From Shouchella lonarensis (GTDB lineage Bacteria > Bacillota > Bacilli > Bacillales > Bacillaceae_D), in assembly GCF_900096965.1 (NCBI RefSeq), contig NZ_FMYM01000001.1:186001-250000 (forward strand): a DNA stretch of 64,000 bases. Reading direction: 5' to 3'. Position 1 is the first letter of the stretch. Each line of letters starts with the position of its first letter. Position numbers and translations under genes: made by a program. Positions 1-9,695 of the stretch are shown here, in pieces. The notes below the pieces were generated by a model that saw only the letters and a program-made list of their open reading frames with translations, ran no database searches and was not told the DNA's origin.

Positions 1-2064
1 CATCCGTGGCCAGTGGATCCGATGCCGAACATTCACATACACGTACAGACCATCTGTGTCGAAGTGCCTCTATTACAAGGGCTATCAGTTTCATCCCCGC
101 AAGTATGTTTATCGGCTGACGAAGCATATACATTGTTTACAGTATATAGTGAACGCTTAAATGCACTTGGCGTTGAGCTCATTGTTCCAAAATGGGTGAA
201 GAATCGATCACCACTTCAAGTTAAGATAAAAACACCTACGCAACTTCATGAGCGTTCTGTCGATCCTTTACTTAATTGGCAGACTGTCGCACATTTTGAA
301 TATGAAATTGCGCTTGGAGATCAGAAGATGGACCAGGAACAATTTCAAGCTTATGTAAATGAAAAACGCCCATTTATTCATGTCAACGGGCAATGGATTG
401 CTTGGGATCCGATATTGGCATCGCGGTTACAGCAATATATGACTGAAATTCAGCAAAAGTTTTCATATATGGATGGATGGAAATGGTTTCATGAAGAAGA
501 TCCTGTGCAAATATGGGACGATGTCCATTTTGGTCTGGAATGGTCAGGAGAAATGAAAGAAAAGTTGATGATGCTCTATCGTGGCCAACCTGATGCTGTC
601 GTGTTGCCACCAACAGTCGCTGACTCATTACGTCCGTATCAAAAACGAGGTGTCGAGTGGCTCGTTCATTTACGGCGTATTGGATTTGGCGGTTGTCTAG
701 CGGATGATATGGGGTTAGGAAAATCATTACAAACGATTGTGTATATGCAATATGTGTTAAAGGCGCAACGAAAAGAAGGAAAGGAAGTAGCCCCATTTTT
801 ACTCATCGTGCCGACATCGTTACTATACCACTGGGCAGAAGAATGTCAGCGCTTTGCCCCAGAGCTACGCGTGTTTATCCATCACGGAAATGAAAGACTG
901 GCTTTGGATGATGAACAACCTTTGAGAGTTGATGTTGTGTTAACATCGTATATGCTTGCGTGGCGTGATCAGTCCCTTTTTACGTCCGTTTGTTGGAATG
1001 GGCTCATATTAGACGAGGCGCAGCATATGAAAAATAAAGATACAAAACAACGGAGAGCGATACGTCGGATCGAAGCAACCCATCGCCTCGCATTAACGGG
1101 GACACCGATCGAAAATCGGTTGCAAGAACTATGGTCATTAATGGATCTTCTAAATCCATCTTTGCTCGGTTCGTATGCTTCATTTCAGAAGAAATACATT
1201 CGACCGATTGAACGTGATGGCAGTACAGTGCAACAGGAAACATTAAAAACATTCATTCGTCCATTTTTATTGCGACGGACAAAAGCAGATCAAGAAGTCG
1301 ATATTCATTTGCCTGAGAAGCGGGAGGTAACAGAATACGTAACACTATCACAAGAGCAAGCGGCACTATATCAGGCAGTTGTCGATGATATTCGAACGCG
1401 TATCAAAAATGTCTCACGTGGAGAGCGACGCGCTGTTGTGTTACGGGCAATGACACGATTAAAGCAAATTTGTAATCATCCAGCGCAATTTTACAAGCGT
1501 TCGCAGACAGAGGCGCATGAGTCACGGAAATGGGATGCTGTCCTTGAAAAAGTTGCTGCGATTGCGGCGACAAAAGAAAAAGTGCTCATTTTTACACAGT
1601 ATAAGGAAATGGGCAAATTGCTTTGTAAGGCATTGCAGCAGCAATTAAATCAACCTGTGCCATTTTTACATGGCGGGTTATCTCGAAAAAGGCGGCAAGA
1701 GGAAGTGCGGCAGTTCCAAGAGGAAGAGGACATTTGTGCGTTTGTTTTGTCACTTAAAGCAGGGGGAACGGGCTTGAATTTGACAGCGGCGACAAATGTG
1801 ATTCACTATGATCGATGGTGGAACCCGGCAGTAGAAAATCAAGCAACCGATCGGGTGCATCGCATTGGTCAAACGAAGAACGTGTCTGTTTATAAATTTG
1901 TTACGACAGGGACGTTAGAAGAACGTATTGATCAACTGATTTTACGAAAACAGACACTGGTGGAAGGGATGCTAGCGCCATTGTCTGTTCCTTTAACAGA
2001 ATGGAGCGATGAGGCGTTGTTGGCACTCATTCAGCTGTCTAACGAGGCGGGAGGAGGATCATGA
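1..2064 (+). CDS. SNF2-family DEAD/DEAH helicase, 5' end outside window
   Basis: The reading frame is open from base 1, so the true start lies upstream and about 688 residues are visible. It is an SNF2/Rad54-type ATPase, a double-stranded DNA translocase. Seen: Walker A DDMGLGKSLQT, DEAQH Walker B, LTGTPIENRL, and in the C-terminal helicase lobe SLKAGGTGLNLT followed by DRWWNPAVENQATDRVHRIG. The part before the ATPase resembles the accessory domain of bacterial SNF2 proteins such as B. subtilis YwqA; this match is from memory. The stop overlaps the next small ORF (ATGAGTG), implying coupling. The substrate is unknown; DNA repair or remodelling is the family expectation. Confidence 0.9.
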   Translation, partial: HPWPVDPMPNIHIHVQTICVEVPLLQGLSVSSPQVCLSADEAYTLFTVYSERLNALGVELIVPKWVKNRSPLQVKIKTPTQLHERSVDPLLNWQTVAHFEYEIALGDQKMDQEQFQAYVNEKRPFIHVNGQWIAWDPILASRLQQYMTEIQQKFSYMDGWKWFHEEDPVQIWDDVHFGLEWSGEMKEKLMMLYRGQPDAVVLPPTVADSLRPYQKRGVEWLVHLRRIGFGGCLADDMGLGKSLQTIVYMQYVLKAQRKEGKEVAPFLLIVPTSLLYHWAEECQRFAPELRVFIHHGNERLALDDEQPLRVDVVLTSYMLAWRDQSLFTSVCWNGLILDEAQHMKNKDTKQRRAIRRIEATHRLALTGTPIENRLQELWSLMDLLNPSLLGSYASFQKKYIRPIERDGSTVQQETLKTFIRPFLLRRTKADQEVDIHLPEKREVTEYVTLSQEQAALYQAVVDDIRTRIKNVSRGERRAVVLRAMTRLKQICNHPAQFYKRSQTEAHESRKWDAVLEKVAAIAATKEKVLIFTQYKEMGKLLCKALQQQLNQPVPFLHGGLSRKRRQEEVRQFQEEEDICAFVLSLKAGGTGLNLTAATNVIHYDRWWNPAVENQATDRVHRIGQTKNVSVYKFVTTGTLEERIDQLILRKQTLVEGMLAPLSVPLTEWSDEALLALIQLSNEAGGGS

Positions 2065-2229
2065 GTGAAAGGCGTGTTTGTGTCATTTTGGGAGAAAGCG
2101 GCAACAACAGCAATCCCAACAGTAGAAGTAGAGAAGAACATGACGGAGTCAGGAACAAAAGAATGGCGGGCATTCATTTCTGCGCTGCAAGCGGAGGCGA
2201 AACGTGTAAGAGAAGAACGTTGTAAGTGA
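2065..2229 (+). CDS. 54-aa hypothetical protein coupled to the SNF2 helicase gene
   Basis: A GTG start directly follows the helicase stop (TGA at 2062-2064) and is preceded by a strong ribosome site, GAGGAGG at 2051-2057. The product is amphipathic, with a Trp/Phe-containing N-terminus (KGVFVSFWEKA) and a charged C-terminus (EAKRVREERCK). An alternative ATG at 2061 in another frame gives a similar-length product with less protein-like composition. No family was recognised. Position and coupling suggest a partner of the helicase, but that is inference. Confidence 0.5.
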   Translation: MKGVFVSFWEKAATTAIPTVEVEKNMTESGTKEWRAFISALQAEAKRVREERCK

Positions 2230-2359
2230 TTGTCTAGATGAGTTGAGAAGTTTTTTTGAAAAGTGTATATTTGCCCTGTCTTTTTTAGGGGTGGGCGCAT
2301 AAGGTAAGCATGAGGTCATATCAACCTTGTGAAAACCTGTCATGTAGGAGCGATTAGTC

Positions 2360-3052
2360 ATGTCTGTGTATGTGCGGTATGTCGATCTTGATGGCTGTAC
2401 GAACCGTTGCCTCTTACCAGAGCGCCCAAATGGATTTGCAATTTTTTTCTTTGCGGATCATGGCATTGATCGTGAGCTGCCCTTGAATCGATGCGAACCC
2501 TTGTTAAAGTGTTTATTGAAAGCGGGCTACACTGTGTTTACGTCTTCTTTGTATGGTGCTCATTGGGGGTCCAAGAGAGCGGTCCTGCATACAAAGAGAC
2601 TGTTACACATGTTTTTAAAGCAAGAAACGGTGAATCGACGCATTTTTCTTTTGGCAGAAGGAGCCGGTGCGCTTGTTGCAAAACAATTACTATATGAGTC
2701 AGGGATTGAATTACGGGCTGTTGCTTTACTCAATCCAACCTTAAGTTTAAAATCTTACTTTGAACAAGAAGTAATGAATGATATAGATAGAAAACGTTAT
2801 GAACGCGCATTGTCAGTGGCACATGGTGTTGCATTGCCAATTACAATGGCATGGTTGAAGAAACAAGACAATCTTTATCATCAAAAAGGGTTGCTAGCGC
2901 CAGTACGTATTTTTCGTCGACTTGTAAACAAAACACAAACATTGGCACCTTTACCAGAATCTGAACAAGTTGATGTTCACTTCTTGCCGACAGCTATTTC
3001 TAGTGAAGCGCTCGCAAAGCAACTTGTCGTTTTTTTTAAACAGTTTCAATAA
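2360..3052 (+). CDS. yjaU: YjaU-like alpha/beta-hydrolase-fold protein
   Basis: 230 aa, ATG start with TAGGAG nine bases upstream. The sequence has the look of a degenerate alpha/beta hydrolase: a nucleophile-elbow-like segment LLAEGAGALVAKQLL near residue 100, where the usual G-x-S-x-G is E-G-A-G-A, so the serine is missing. It may therefore be catalytically inactive or have a different role. Placement just before a Rossmann-fold gene and fabH-fabF matches yjaU-yjaV in B. subtilis; the assignment rests mainly on this order. Function unknown. Confidence 0.6.
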   Translation: MSVYVRYVDLDGCTNRCLLPERPNGFAIFFFADHGIDRELPLNRCEPLLKCLLKAGYTVFTSSLYGAHWGSKRAVLHTKRLLHMFLKQETVNRRIFLLAEGAGALVAKQLLYESGIELRAVALLNPTLSLKSYFEQEVMNDIDRKRYERALSVAHGVALPITMAWLKKQDNLYHQKGLLAPVRIFRRLVNKTQTLAPLPESEQVDVHFLPTAISSEALAKQLVVFFKQFQ

Positions 3053-3081
3053 AAAGAGTAGCAAACGAGGGGGAATCGATA

Positions 3082-3783
3082 ATGGAAACAGTGGCAGTGG
3101 TCGGTGGATTAGGGTTCCTCGGTTTTCATCTATGTCGACGGTTGTTAGACGAAGGATACAAGGTGATTGCCGTGGATCCTTTACATACAGATCGAGCAAA
3201 AGGGCAGTTGGAATTAGAAATGTATTTGGGGCGGCATGCGGAATTTCAATTTGAACGAGTGGCGATTGAAGACTATCAATTGCCAGAAAGTGTGACAGCG
3301 GTTATTTACGTAGCAAACTTTGTAGATGAACATACGTCTTCACTTGAGGCAACGTTTCTTCAATGTAATGAAGAACGGCGCGTAATCATTGCTATGTCAG
3401 TTAACGAAGTATGTGCAAAGCAAGTAGAGGTACATGCAGAAGCGCGAGGGTTTGACTATATGCTTTTACAGTTGCCACTCATATACGGCTTACATCAATC
3501 GCAAAAGACAGAGGAAATGCTTTTGGGTGCGCGTGAGGCAGCGGATACACCTGACTGGTTATATATTGAAGATGCAATAAGTGTGTTGTTGTGTGCCTTG
3601 ACGTTGACAGGGAGTCACGTCTGTAAAGTCGGTAATTGTGAGCAAGTACGAGAGGATGAAGAGGAAGAATCACTGTGCCCATTGGTGTTTGAGCCTGCAT
3701 ACACATTTGACGAAGGATTTGTGGCGTGGCAAGAGGAGAAAAAAGAATGGGCGCGGCAGCAAGCGTTGGAAGATGAGCAGTAA
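3082..3783 (+). CDS. yjaV: YjaV-like NAD(P)-binding Rossmann protein
   Basis: 233 aa. The N-terminus carries a dinucleotide-binding motif, VVGGLGFLGFHLCRRLL, followed by an acidic residue (VIAVD) typical of NAD-binding extended SDR/epimerase proteins. The usual Y-x3-K catalytic pair is not obvious, so activity is uncertain. It follows the yjaU-like gene by 29 bases with GAGGGGG as ribosome site and probably shares its transcript. The C-terminal tail is highly acidic and Trp-rich. The name is by synteny with B. subtilis. Confidence 0.6.
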   Translation: METVAVVGGLGFLGFHLCRRLLDEGYKVIAVDPLHTDRAKGQLELEMYLGRHAEFQFERVAIEDYQLPESVTAVIYVANFVDEHTSSLEATFLQCNEERRVIIAMSVNEVCAKQVEVHAEARGFDYMLLQLPLIYGLHQSQKTEEMLLGAREAADTPDWLYIEDAISVLLCALTLTGSHVCKVGNCEQVREDEEEESLCPLVFEPAYTFDEGFVAWQEEKKEWARQQALEDEQ

Positions 3784-4131
3784 GGGAGTGAGACTTTATT
3801 GATGATCATGTTTACACGATGTATATATGATAAAGTGAATACTCATGATTGGGCTTTGGTACATCTCCTACGAGAGGAGATGGCGCCATGCCGTATATGA
3901 ATCGCTGTCATTCACGGTTGCGACGAATAATGTCGAGCGCTTGAAGAAACGTTTAAGCAGCCTCAGTCCTGTAGAATGTAGGACTCAAGCCGCTTAGCTC
4001 AATTTTGTTACTTGATAGGGGGAATTCAGCATTTACCGTCTGGGGCGTTTCTCTAGGCGATTTCTTAGTGATATGACTTATACGTCATTCCAGTTCGAAT
4101 ACGCAAATGTTGTTTTTGTACCTATTTCGTA
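3784..4131. other. 348-base intergenic region with one imperfect hairpin
   Basis: No convincing gene. It contains AAGCGGCTTGAGTCCT / AGGACTGAGGCTGCTT (read on the minus strand; 3955-3995), a 16-pair stem with one mismatch, two G-U pairs and a 9-base loop. It lies about 140 bases downstream of the prfC stop. The G-U pairs fold only on the minus strand, so it would be a 3'-UTR or terminator-like element of prfC, although the following sequence is only moderately U-rich. Confidence 0.45.
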
Positions 4132-5730
4132 CTACTCTACTTGAAAGAAAGAGTTCTCATGGAATGTCATATCCGGATACTTCTCTACCGCTGTCCGCAT
4201 TTGGTAGTCATTTTCAAATAACGCAACGAGTCGCCCTTCACGATCCGTGACGAGGTTACGTTGTTTGTTTGCGAAGTTTGCCATGTCGGTTTCCGTCCCT
4301 GTGACCCAACGAGCGAGTGAGAACGGTTGTCGTGTTAACGTAATGTCAACGTGATATTCGGACTTTAGTCGATGCTCTAGTACTTCAAATTGCAAGACGC
4401 CGACAACACCGACAATTTGCTTTTCGAGGTGGCTGTTGTACGTACGGAACAGCTGAATCGCGCCTTCTTCTGTTAATTGTTGTAACCCTTTTTCATACGA
4501 TTTATGTTTCAATGCTTCTTTCACGTGAATTTCAGAAAAATGCTCTGGTGAAAAGTGTGGCATTTCATTAAAGGTAAACGATGTGCCTTCGACGAGCGTG
4601 TCCCCAATCCGAAAGGAGCCAGAATCAAATAATCCGATAATATCGCCAGCATAAGCGGTATCGATTGTGCTACGTTGGTGTGCTAAAAATTGCGTTGGTT
4701 GTGCAAGCTTGAGCGTTTTGTTCGTGCGCGCGTGCTTGACGCTCATGCCACGTTTAAAAGTACCGGATGTAATGCGTAAAAATGCAACGCGATCACGGTG
4801 TTTGGCGTTCATGTTTGCTTGAATTTTAAAGACAAAGCCAGAAAATTGATTGTGCGTCATCGGATCAATTAGTCCAATGGAACTTTCTCTTGGGGTCGGT
4901 GCAGGTGCTAGTTTTAGGAAATGGTTTAAAAATGTTTGTACACCAAAGTTAGAGATGGCACTTCCGAAAAAAACGGGTGTCAATGTACCAGCAGCGATTT
5001 GCGTGACATCATAAGCATCCCCAGCTATATCTAATAAGGAAAGCTCTTCGCGAAATTGTTCAACAAGCGCTTCGTCGCCAATGACGTTATCAATGGTTGG
5101 ATCATTAGGTCCATCGACAGAGATGATATCAATGTCTTTTGGGTTTTCCGGATTAAAGCATTCGAGTTGTTTTTCATGACGATTGTAGACGCCTTTAAAA
5201 GAATGTCCCATCCCGATTGGCCAAACCATTGGATACGCGCGAATGCCAAGTAATTGTTCAAGCTCTTCAAGTAAGTCAAATGGATCGCGCCCTTGGCGGT
5301 CTAGTTTATTAATAAACGTAAAGATCGGGATCTCTCTCATTCTACATACTTTAAATAACTTTTTCGTCTGAGCCTCGACCCCTTTGGCGGCGTCAATGAG
5401 CATTGTTGCCGAGTCAGCAGCGGTAAGCGTCCGGTATGTATCTTCGGAGAAATCTTCATGCCCTGGTGTATCGAGGATATTGACGTGATAGCCGTCATAG
5501 AGAAATTCTAATACAGAGCTCGTAACAGAAATCCCCCGTTGTTTTTCAATTTCCATCCAATCACTCATCGCATGTTTGGATTGTTTGCGTCCTTTTACCG
5601 TTCCTGCCTCACGAATCGCACCGCCAAAAAGAAGGAGTTTCTCTGTTAAAGTTGTTTTCCCGGCATCGGGGTGCGAAATAATCGCAAATGTGCGTCGGTT
5701 GGCTATTTCTTGTTGTGTATTTGTCCCCAT
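4132..5730 (-). CDS. prfC: Peptide chain release factor 3
   Basis: 532 aa, the usual RF3 length. RF3 is a translational GTPase that recycles RF1/RF2 from the ribosome after termination. G-domain motifs are complete: P-loop SHPDAGKTTLTEKLL, switch I region MEIEKQRGISVTSSV, DTPGHEDFSEDTYRTL, and NKLDR. Domains II and III follow (FGSAISNFGVQTFLNHF; GVVGVLQFEVLEHRL). A near-consensus promoter lies upstream. B. subtilis 168 is generally described as lacking prfC, so its presence here between yjaV-like and fabH genes is a lineage difference. Convergent with yjaV. Confidence 0.95.
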   Translation of the reverse strand: MGTNTQQEIANRRTFAIISHPDAGKTTLTEKLLLFGGAIREAGTVKGRKQSKHAMSDWMEIEKQRGISVTSSVLEFLYDGYHVNILDTPGHEDFSEDTYRTLTAADSATMLIDAAKGVEAQTKKLFKVCRMREIPIFTFINKLDRQGRDPFDLLEELEQLLGIRAYPMVWPIGMGHSFKGVYNRHEKQLECFNPENPKDIDIISVDGPNDPTIDNVIGDEALVEQFREELSLLDIAGDAYDVTQIAAGTLTPVFFGSAISNFGVQTFLNHFLKLAPAPTPRESSIGLIDPMTHNQFSGFVFKIQANMNAKHRDRVAFLRITSGTFKRGMSVKHARTNKTLKLAQPTQFLAHQRSTIDTAYAGDIIGLFDSGSFRIGDTLVEGTSFTFNEMPHFSPEHFSEIHVKEALKHKSYEKGLQQLTEEGAIQLFRTYNSHLEKQIVGVVGVLQFEVLEHRLKSEYHVDITLTRQPFSLARWVTGTETDMANFANKQRNLVTDREGRLVALFENDYQMRTAVEKYPDMTFHENSFFQVE

Positions 5731-5768
5731 GAAAAGTTGGACCTCATTTCTACTGATTAGATGAGTTC

Positions 5769-5797
5769 ATTATAACAATCTTTCGTGGATCCAACAA
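5769..5797 (-). promoter_or_regulatory. Sigma-A promoter for prfC
   Basis: On the minus strand, TTGTTG (5797-5792), a 17-base spacer and TATAAT (5774-5769), 39 bases before the prfC ATG. Confidence 0.65.
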
Positions 5798-5804
5798 ACT
5801 GGAC

Positions 5805-5834
5805 TAGACAGTGACATAGATTGTTTGCTAATAT
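5805..5834 (+). promoter_or_regulatory. Candidate fabH promoter
   Basis: TAGACA (5805-5810), an 18-base spacer and TAATAT (5829-5834), about 95 bases before fabH. The -10 overlaps the FapR-like operator, as expected for a repressed fatty-acid promoter. Confidence 0.5.
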
Positions 5835-5851
5835 TAGGATGAGGTACTAAT
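5833..5851. promoter_or_regulatory. FapR-like operator upstream of fabH-fabF
   Basis: The bottom strand reads ATTAGTACCTCATCCTAAT, an inverted repeat differing from the remembered FapR consensus (ATTAGTACCTGATACTAAT) at two positions. FapR is the malonyl-CoA-sensing repressor of fatty-acid genes in Bacillaceae. It overlaps the proposed -10 element. No similar site was seen before fabI in this window. Confidence 0.75.
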
Positions 5852-5930
5852 TCCAAGTACTTGTTTATATATCAAGGAATGGAAAGGTGTGCTCATTCAT
5901 TCCTCATATATAGGAGAGGGAGCGAGGCGG

Positions 5931-6866
5931 ATGGCAAAAGCAGGGATTCTAAGTATGGGGCGTTATGTGCCGGAAAAACGTGTGACAAATGAAGCGTTAG
6001 AGCAAATGCTAGATACAACAGATGAATGGATTAGAACACGAACTGGAATAGAAGAGCGCCGAATTGCTGAAGGGATCGAAACATCGGAAATGGCTTATGA
6101 GGCAGCATGTCATGCGTTGCAGACAGCAGAAATGGCAGCTGAAGCGTTAGATCTCATTTTGGTGGCGACAGTGACACCAGATATGCCTTTTCCAACCGTA
6201 GCAACGATGATTCAAGAGCGCTTAGGTGCGAAAAATGCGGCGGCGATGGATATTAGTGCAGCGTGTGCTGGCTTTATTTATGGTGTTGCAACAGCGGCAC
6301 AATTTGTAGAGACAGGTGCGTATCGCCATGTCCTCGTCATTGGTGTTGAAAAATTATCAAAAATTACCGATATGGATAATCGTAATACCGCTGTGTTATT
6401 TGGCGACGGTGCGGGTGCATGTATTGTCGGCCCTGTTGCTGATGATAAGGGGATTCTTGCTTTTGATTTAGGTGCAGACGGCAGTGGCGGGATGCACATT
6501 CATCAGCAGGGGAAACATATTGAGATGAATGGGCGCGAAGTATTTAAGTTTGCCGTGAGACAAATGGGGGATGCATCTATCCGTGTACTCGAGAAAGCCG
6601 GATTAACGAAGGAAGATGTTGATTTTCTTATCCCACATCAGGCTAACATTCGGATTATGGAAGCGGCACGAGAACGGCTTGATTTACCATTAGAGAAAAT
6701 GTCGGTGACAGTAAACAAATATGGTAACACTTCCTCAGCATCTATTCCAATGGCACTTGTAGAAGAACTAGAAAATGGTAAAATTAACGATGGAGATGTC
6801 ATTGTTTTAGTTGGTTTTGGCGCAGGACTTGTATGGGGTTCTCTTGTTATGCGCTGGGGGCGCTAA
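5931..6866 (+). CDS. fabH: 3-oxoacyl-ACP synthase III (FabH)
   Basis: 311 aa from the ATG at 5931, which has a purine-rich GGAGAGGGAGCGAGG site; the frame stays open to 5889 but without a better start. It condenses acyl-CoA with malonyl-ACP to begin type II fatty-acid synthesis. The Cys-His-Asn triad is complete: Cys112 in DISAACAGF, His in LIPHQANIR and Asn in [11 protein letters not shown]. It is followed 40 bases later by fabF, probably one operon under the FapR-like operator. Corresponds to B. subtilis fabHA by position. Confidence 0.96.
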   Translation: MAKAGILSMGRYVPEKRVTNEALEQMLDTTDEWIRTRTGIEERRIAEGIETSEMAYEAACHALQTAEMAAEALDLILVATVTPDMPFPTVATMIQERLGAKNAAAMDISAACAGFIYGVATAAQFVETGAYRHVLVIGVEKLSKITDMDNRNTAVLFGDGAGACIVGPVADDKGILAFDLGADGSGGMHIHQQGKHIEMNGREVFKFAVRQMGDASIRVLEKAGLTKEDVDFLIPHQANIRIMEAARERLDLPLEKMSVTVNKYGNTSSASIPMALVEELENGKINDGDVIVLVGFGAGLVWGSLVMRWGR

Positions 6867-6906
6867 TTGATTGATGTAGAAATGATCATAGAAAGGGCGA
6901 ATCAAA

Positions 6907-8148
6907 GTGAACAAAAGACGTGTAGTTGTAACAGGACTTGGCGCGGTAACACCGCTCGGGCTAGATGTAGAAACTTCTTGGAAACAAGCGGTCGCAGGTG
7001 TATCTGGGATCGGGCCACTGACGCGTCTTGACAAAGATGCGTTCCCGATGAAGATCGCAGCAGAAATAAAAGACTTTGACCCATCGGAATATATTGATCG
7101 TAAGGAAGCACGTAGAATGGATCGCTTTACCCAGTATGCGGTTGTAGCAGCAAAACAAGCATTAGAGGACGCGAAGTTTGAGATTACAGATGAAAATGCG
7201 GATCGTATTGGTGTATGGATTGGTTCAGGAATTGGCGGGATGGAAACGTATGAGTCCCAATTCCGGACTTTTTTGGAGAAAGGGCATCGCCGCGTCAGCC
7301 CGTTTTTCGTGCCGATGATGATTCCTGATATGGCGAGTGGGCAAGTGTCCATTTCGACGGGCGCAAAGGGACCTAATTCATGTTCTGTGACAGCATGTGC
7401 ATCAGGAACAAACTCTCTTGGTGATGCATTTAAAGTGATCGAGCGTGGTGATGCAGATGCGATGCTCGCTGGTGGCAGTGAAGCACCTATCACAAGTATG
7501 TCGGTCGCCGGTTTCTGCTCAGCGAAAGCAGTCACAACAAGTGAAGACCCAACAACAGCTTCGCGTCCATTTGATCGGGATCGTAGTGGTTTTGTAATGG
7601 GAGAAGGTGCAGGTGTACTCCTCTTAGAAAGTTTAGATGCTGCCAAAGCACGAGGCGCGCACATTTATGCAGAAATTGTTGGTTATGGCTCAACGGGTGA
7701 TGCTTATCATGTGACGAGTCCAGCCCCAGAAGGAGAAGGTGGCGCACGCTGTATGCAAATGGCATTAGATGATGCAAACATTGCACCTGAAGAGATTCAT
7801 TATATAAATGCACATGGAACAAGTACGGAATTAAATGATCGTTTTGAGACGAAGGCAATTAAAACCGTTTTTGGTAAGCATGCATATGATTTGGCAGTGA
7901 GTTCAACGAAATCGGTGACTGGTCATTTACTCGGGGCAGCGGGTGCGGTTGAAGCGATCTTTACTATAAAAGCGTTAGAAGATGGCATCATGCCACCGAC
8001 GATGAATTTAGAAAACCCCGATTCGGATTGTGACTTAGATTATGTGCCGAATGAAGCGCGGAAAGCGGATCTACAGGTTGCGATGAGCAATTCATTAGGG
8101 TTTGGTGGGCATAACGCGACGCTCGTGTTTAGAAAGTGGGTAGAGTAA
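6907..8148 (+). CDS. fabF: 3-oxoacyl-ACP synthase II (FabF)
   Basis: 413 aa, GTG start at 6907 with GAAAGGGCG upstream. It elongates acyl-ACP chains by condensation with malonyl-ACP. The Cys-His-His active site is visible: [22 protein letters not shown] and [11 protein letters not shown], with the C-terminal [13 protein letters not shown] motif. Second gene of the fabH-fabF unit and followed directly by a strong terminator. Confidence 0.97.
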   Translation: MNKRRVVVTGLGAVTPLGLDVETSWKQAVAGVSGIGPLTRLDKDAFPMKIAAEIKDFDPSEYIDRKEARRMDRFTQYAVVAAKQALEDAKFEITDENADRIGVWIGSGIGGMETYESQFRTFLEKGHRRVSPFFVPMMIPDMASGQVSISTGAKGPNSCSVTACASGTNSLGDAFKVIERGDADAMLAGGSEAPITSMSVAGFCSAKAVTTSEDPTTASRPFDRDRSGFVMGEGAGVLLLESLDAAKARGAHIYAEIVGYGSTGDAYHVTSPAPEGEGGARCMQMALDDANIAPEEIHYINAHGTSTELNDRFETKAIKTVFGKHAYDLAVSSTKSVTGHLLGAAGAVEAIFTIKALEDGIMPPTMNLENPDSDCDLDYVPNEARKADLQVAMSNSLGFGGHNATLVFRKWVE

Positions 8149-8150
8149 GC

Positions 8151-8177
8151 AAAAAGCAGGGAATTTCCTGCTTTTTT
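8151..8177 (+). terminator. Rho-independent terminator of fabH-fabF
   Basis: AAAAAGCAGG, 6-base loop, CCTGCTTTTTT, three bases after the fabF stop. Confidence 0.9.
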
Positions 8178-8301
8178 ACGTCCTGCGACCGTTCCCCCAA
8201 AGCTCCTCCTAAAAAATATGAACGAGCGCTCAATCACATGTATCTCTTTTGCGGAAAATGTCGTATAATAGACAATGATGACTCGTGGTGGAGGGATATA
8301 G

Positions 8302-9588
8302 ATGAGATGGCAAGCGTTATATGAACAAAAAAAGAGGGGTACAGCATTAGAGGCATTGTCAAGCATCGAGGCTGGTGTGGACATTGTTTTGCCACTTGCT
8401 GTTGGGGAGCCGCGCGTGCTCGTTGAAGCACTTCCGCAGCATGAAAAGCTTGCAGGAAATCGTTTATTCCAAATGTTATCGCTTGGTCCCGTCATTGACG
8501 TCGATCCAGCGCGATTAAAAATTATTTCCATGTTTCTTGCCGGAGATGAGCGAAAAGCATTTTACAATAAGAAGATTGATCTGCTTCCAAACCACTTTTC
8601 TGATTTACCAGCGCTTTTGCAAGAGATTGCGCACCAACCTGTTGTATTAGCAACGGTTTCAAAAATGGATGATGATGGTTATTTTTCGCTCGGGACAAAC
8701 TGTGATTATGTCATGTCTTTAGTTGAATCAGGGGCAAAAGTGATTTTAGAAGTGAACGAGCATATGCCTTATACGTATGGGAAAAACCATATTCACATTG
8801 AAGCGGTAGAGGCGTTTGTGGAAAGTACACGGTCACTTCCGGTGACACCTGAAATTCCACTTCGACAAGAGGATGAGCAAATTGGGAAGCGCATTGCAGC
8901 ACTCATTAATAATGGCGCGACGTTACAAATTGGTTTTGGGGCGATCCCTAATGCAATTATGAATGATTTACGTGAGCATAAAGACTTAACGATTCACACC
9001 GAGATGATTCCTGATAAAGTCGTCGATTTAATGGAAAGTGGTGCAGTGACAAATGTGAATAATTTGCTTGCGCCAGGCACAATGACCGCTGCGTTTGCTT
9101 ATGGAAGTCAGCGGCTATATGACTTCATGGATCACAATGAATCGATCCGAATGATGCCGGTTGACGAAACGAATAATAGTTGTCTCATGCGTGAAATGAG
9201 CCACCTATTTACGATTAATGCAGCAGTCGAAGTCGATTTGCTTGGTCAATGTAATGCGGAAACCGTTGCTGGTTCGTATTACTCTTCGACAGGTGGACAG
9301 GGTGATTTTGGTATCGGTGCCCGTATGTCGCGTGAAGCAACAGGTGTCATTTGTTTGCATGCGAGCGCAAAACAAGGTGCGATCTCCAAAATTGTCTCCC
9401 GTCTATCACCAGGAGCAGTCGTGACAACATCAAAAAATGATGTAGACATTGTCGTTACTGAGTATGGTGTCGCAAAGTTACGCGGCAAAACGATTCGTGA
9501 ACGGGCAGCTGCGCTCATTGCGATTGCGCATCCAAACTTCCGTGAAAAGCTGACGCAGGAAGCACGGGAGATGGGATATTTGGATTAA
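8302..9588 (+). CDS. Acetyl-CoA hydrolase/CoA-transferase family protein
   Basis: 428 aa, ATG start with GGAGGG upstream. It belongs to the acetyl-CoA hydrolase / 4-hydroxybutyrate CoA-transferase family, which moves CoA between acyl groups through a glutamyl-CoA intermediate. Seen: LQIGFGAIPNAIM, NGAxL-type glycine-rich loops, GGQGDFGIGARMS and EYGVAKLRGKTIRERA near the C-terminus. The catalytic glutamate is probably in the TEM(I)PD/TE region (HTEMIPDKVVDLME). Monocistronic with its own terminator. The acyl substrate cannot be told from sequence. Confidence 0.85.
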   Translation: MRWQALYEQKKRGTALEALSSIEAGVDIVLPLAVGEPRVLVEALPQHEKLAGNRLFQMLSLGPVIDVDPARLKIISMFLAGDERKAFYNKKIDLLPNHFSDLPALLQEIAHQPVVLATVSKMDDDGYFSLGTNCDYVMSLVESGAKVILEVNEHMPYTYGKNHIHIEAVEAFVESTRSLPVTPEIPLRQEDEQIGKRIAALINNGATLQIGFGAIPNAIMNDLREHKDLTIHTEMIPDKVVDLMESGAVTNVNNLLAPGTMTAAFAYGSQRLYDFMDHNESIRMMPVDETNNSCLMREMSHLFTINAAVEVDLLGQCNAETVAGSYYSSTGGQGDFGIGARMSREATGVICLHASAKQGAISKIVSRLSPGAVVTTSKNDVDIVVTEYGVAKLRGKTIRERAAALIAIAHPNFREKLTQEAREMGYLD

Positions 9589-9598
9589 CAAAAAGAGG

Positions 9599-9630
9599 AG
9601 GTGCATGGAAAAAACCATGTACCTTTTTCC
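9599..9630 (+). terminator. Rho-independent terminator
   Basis: AGGTGCATGG, A6 loop, CCATGTACCT and a T run, just after the CoA-transferase gene. Confidence 0.85.
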
Positions 9631-9695
9631 ATTTAGGTGAAACTTTTATAAAGTTTGATTCGTAAATAAAGAAAAGTGAAAAAAGGAGGGCTTTT

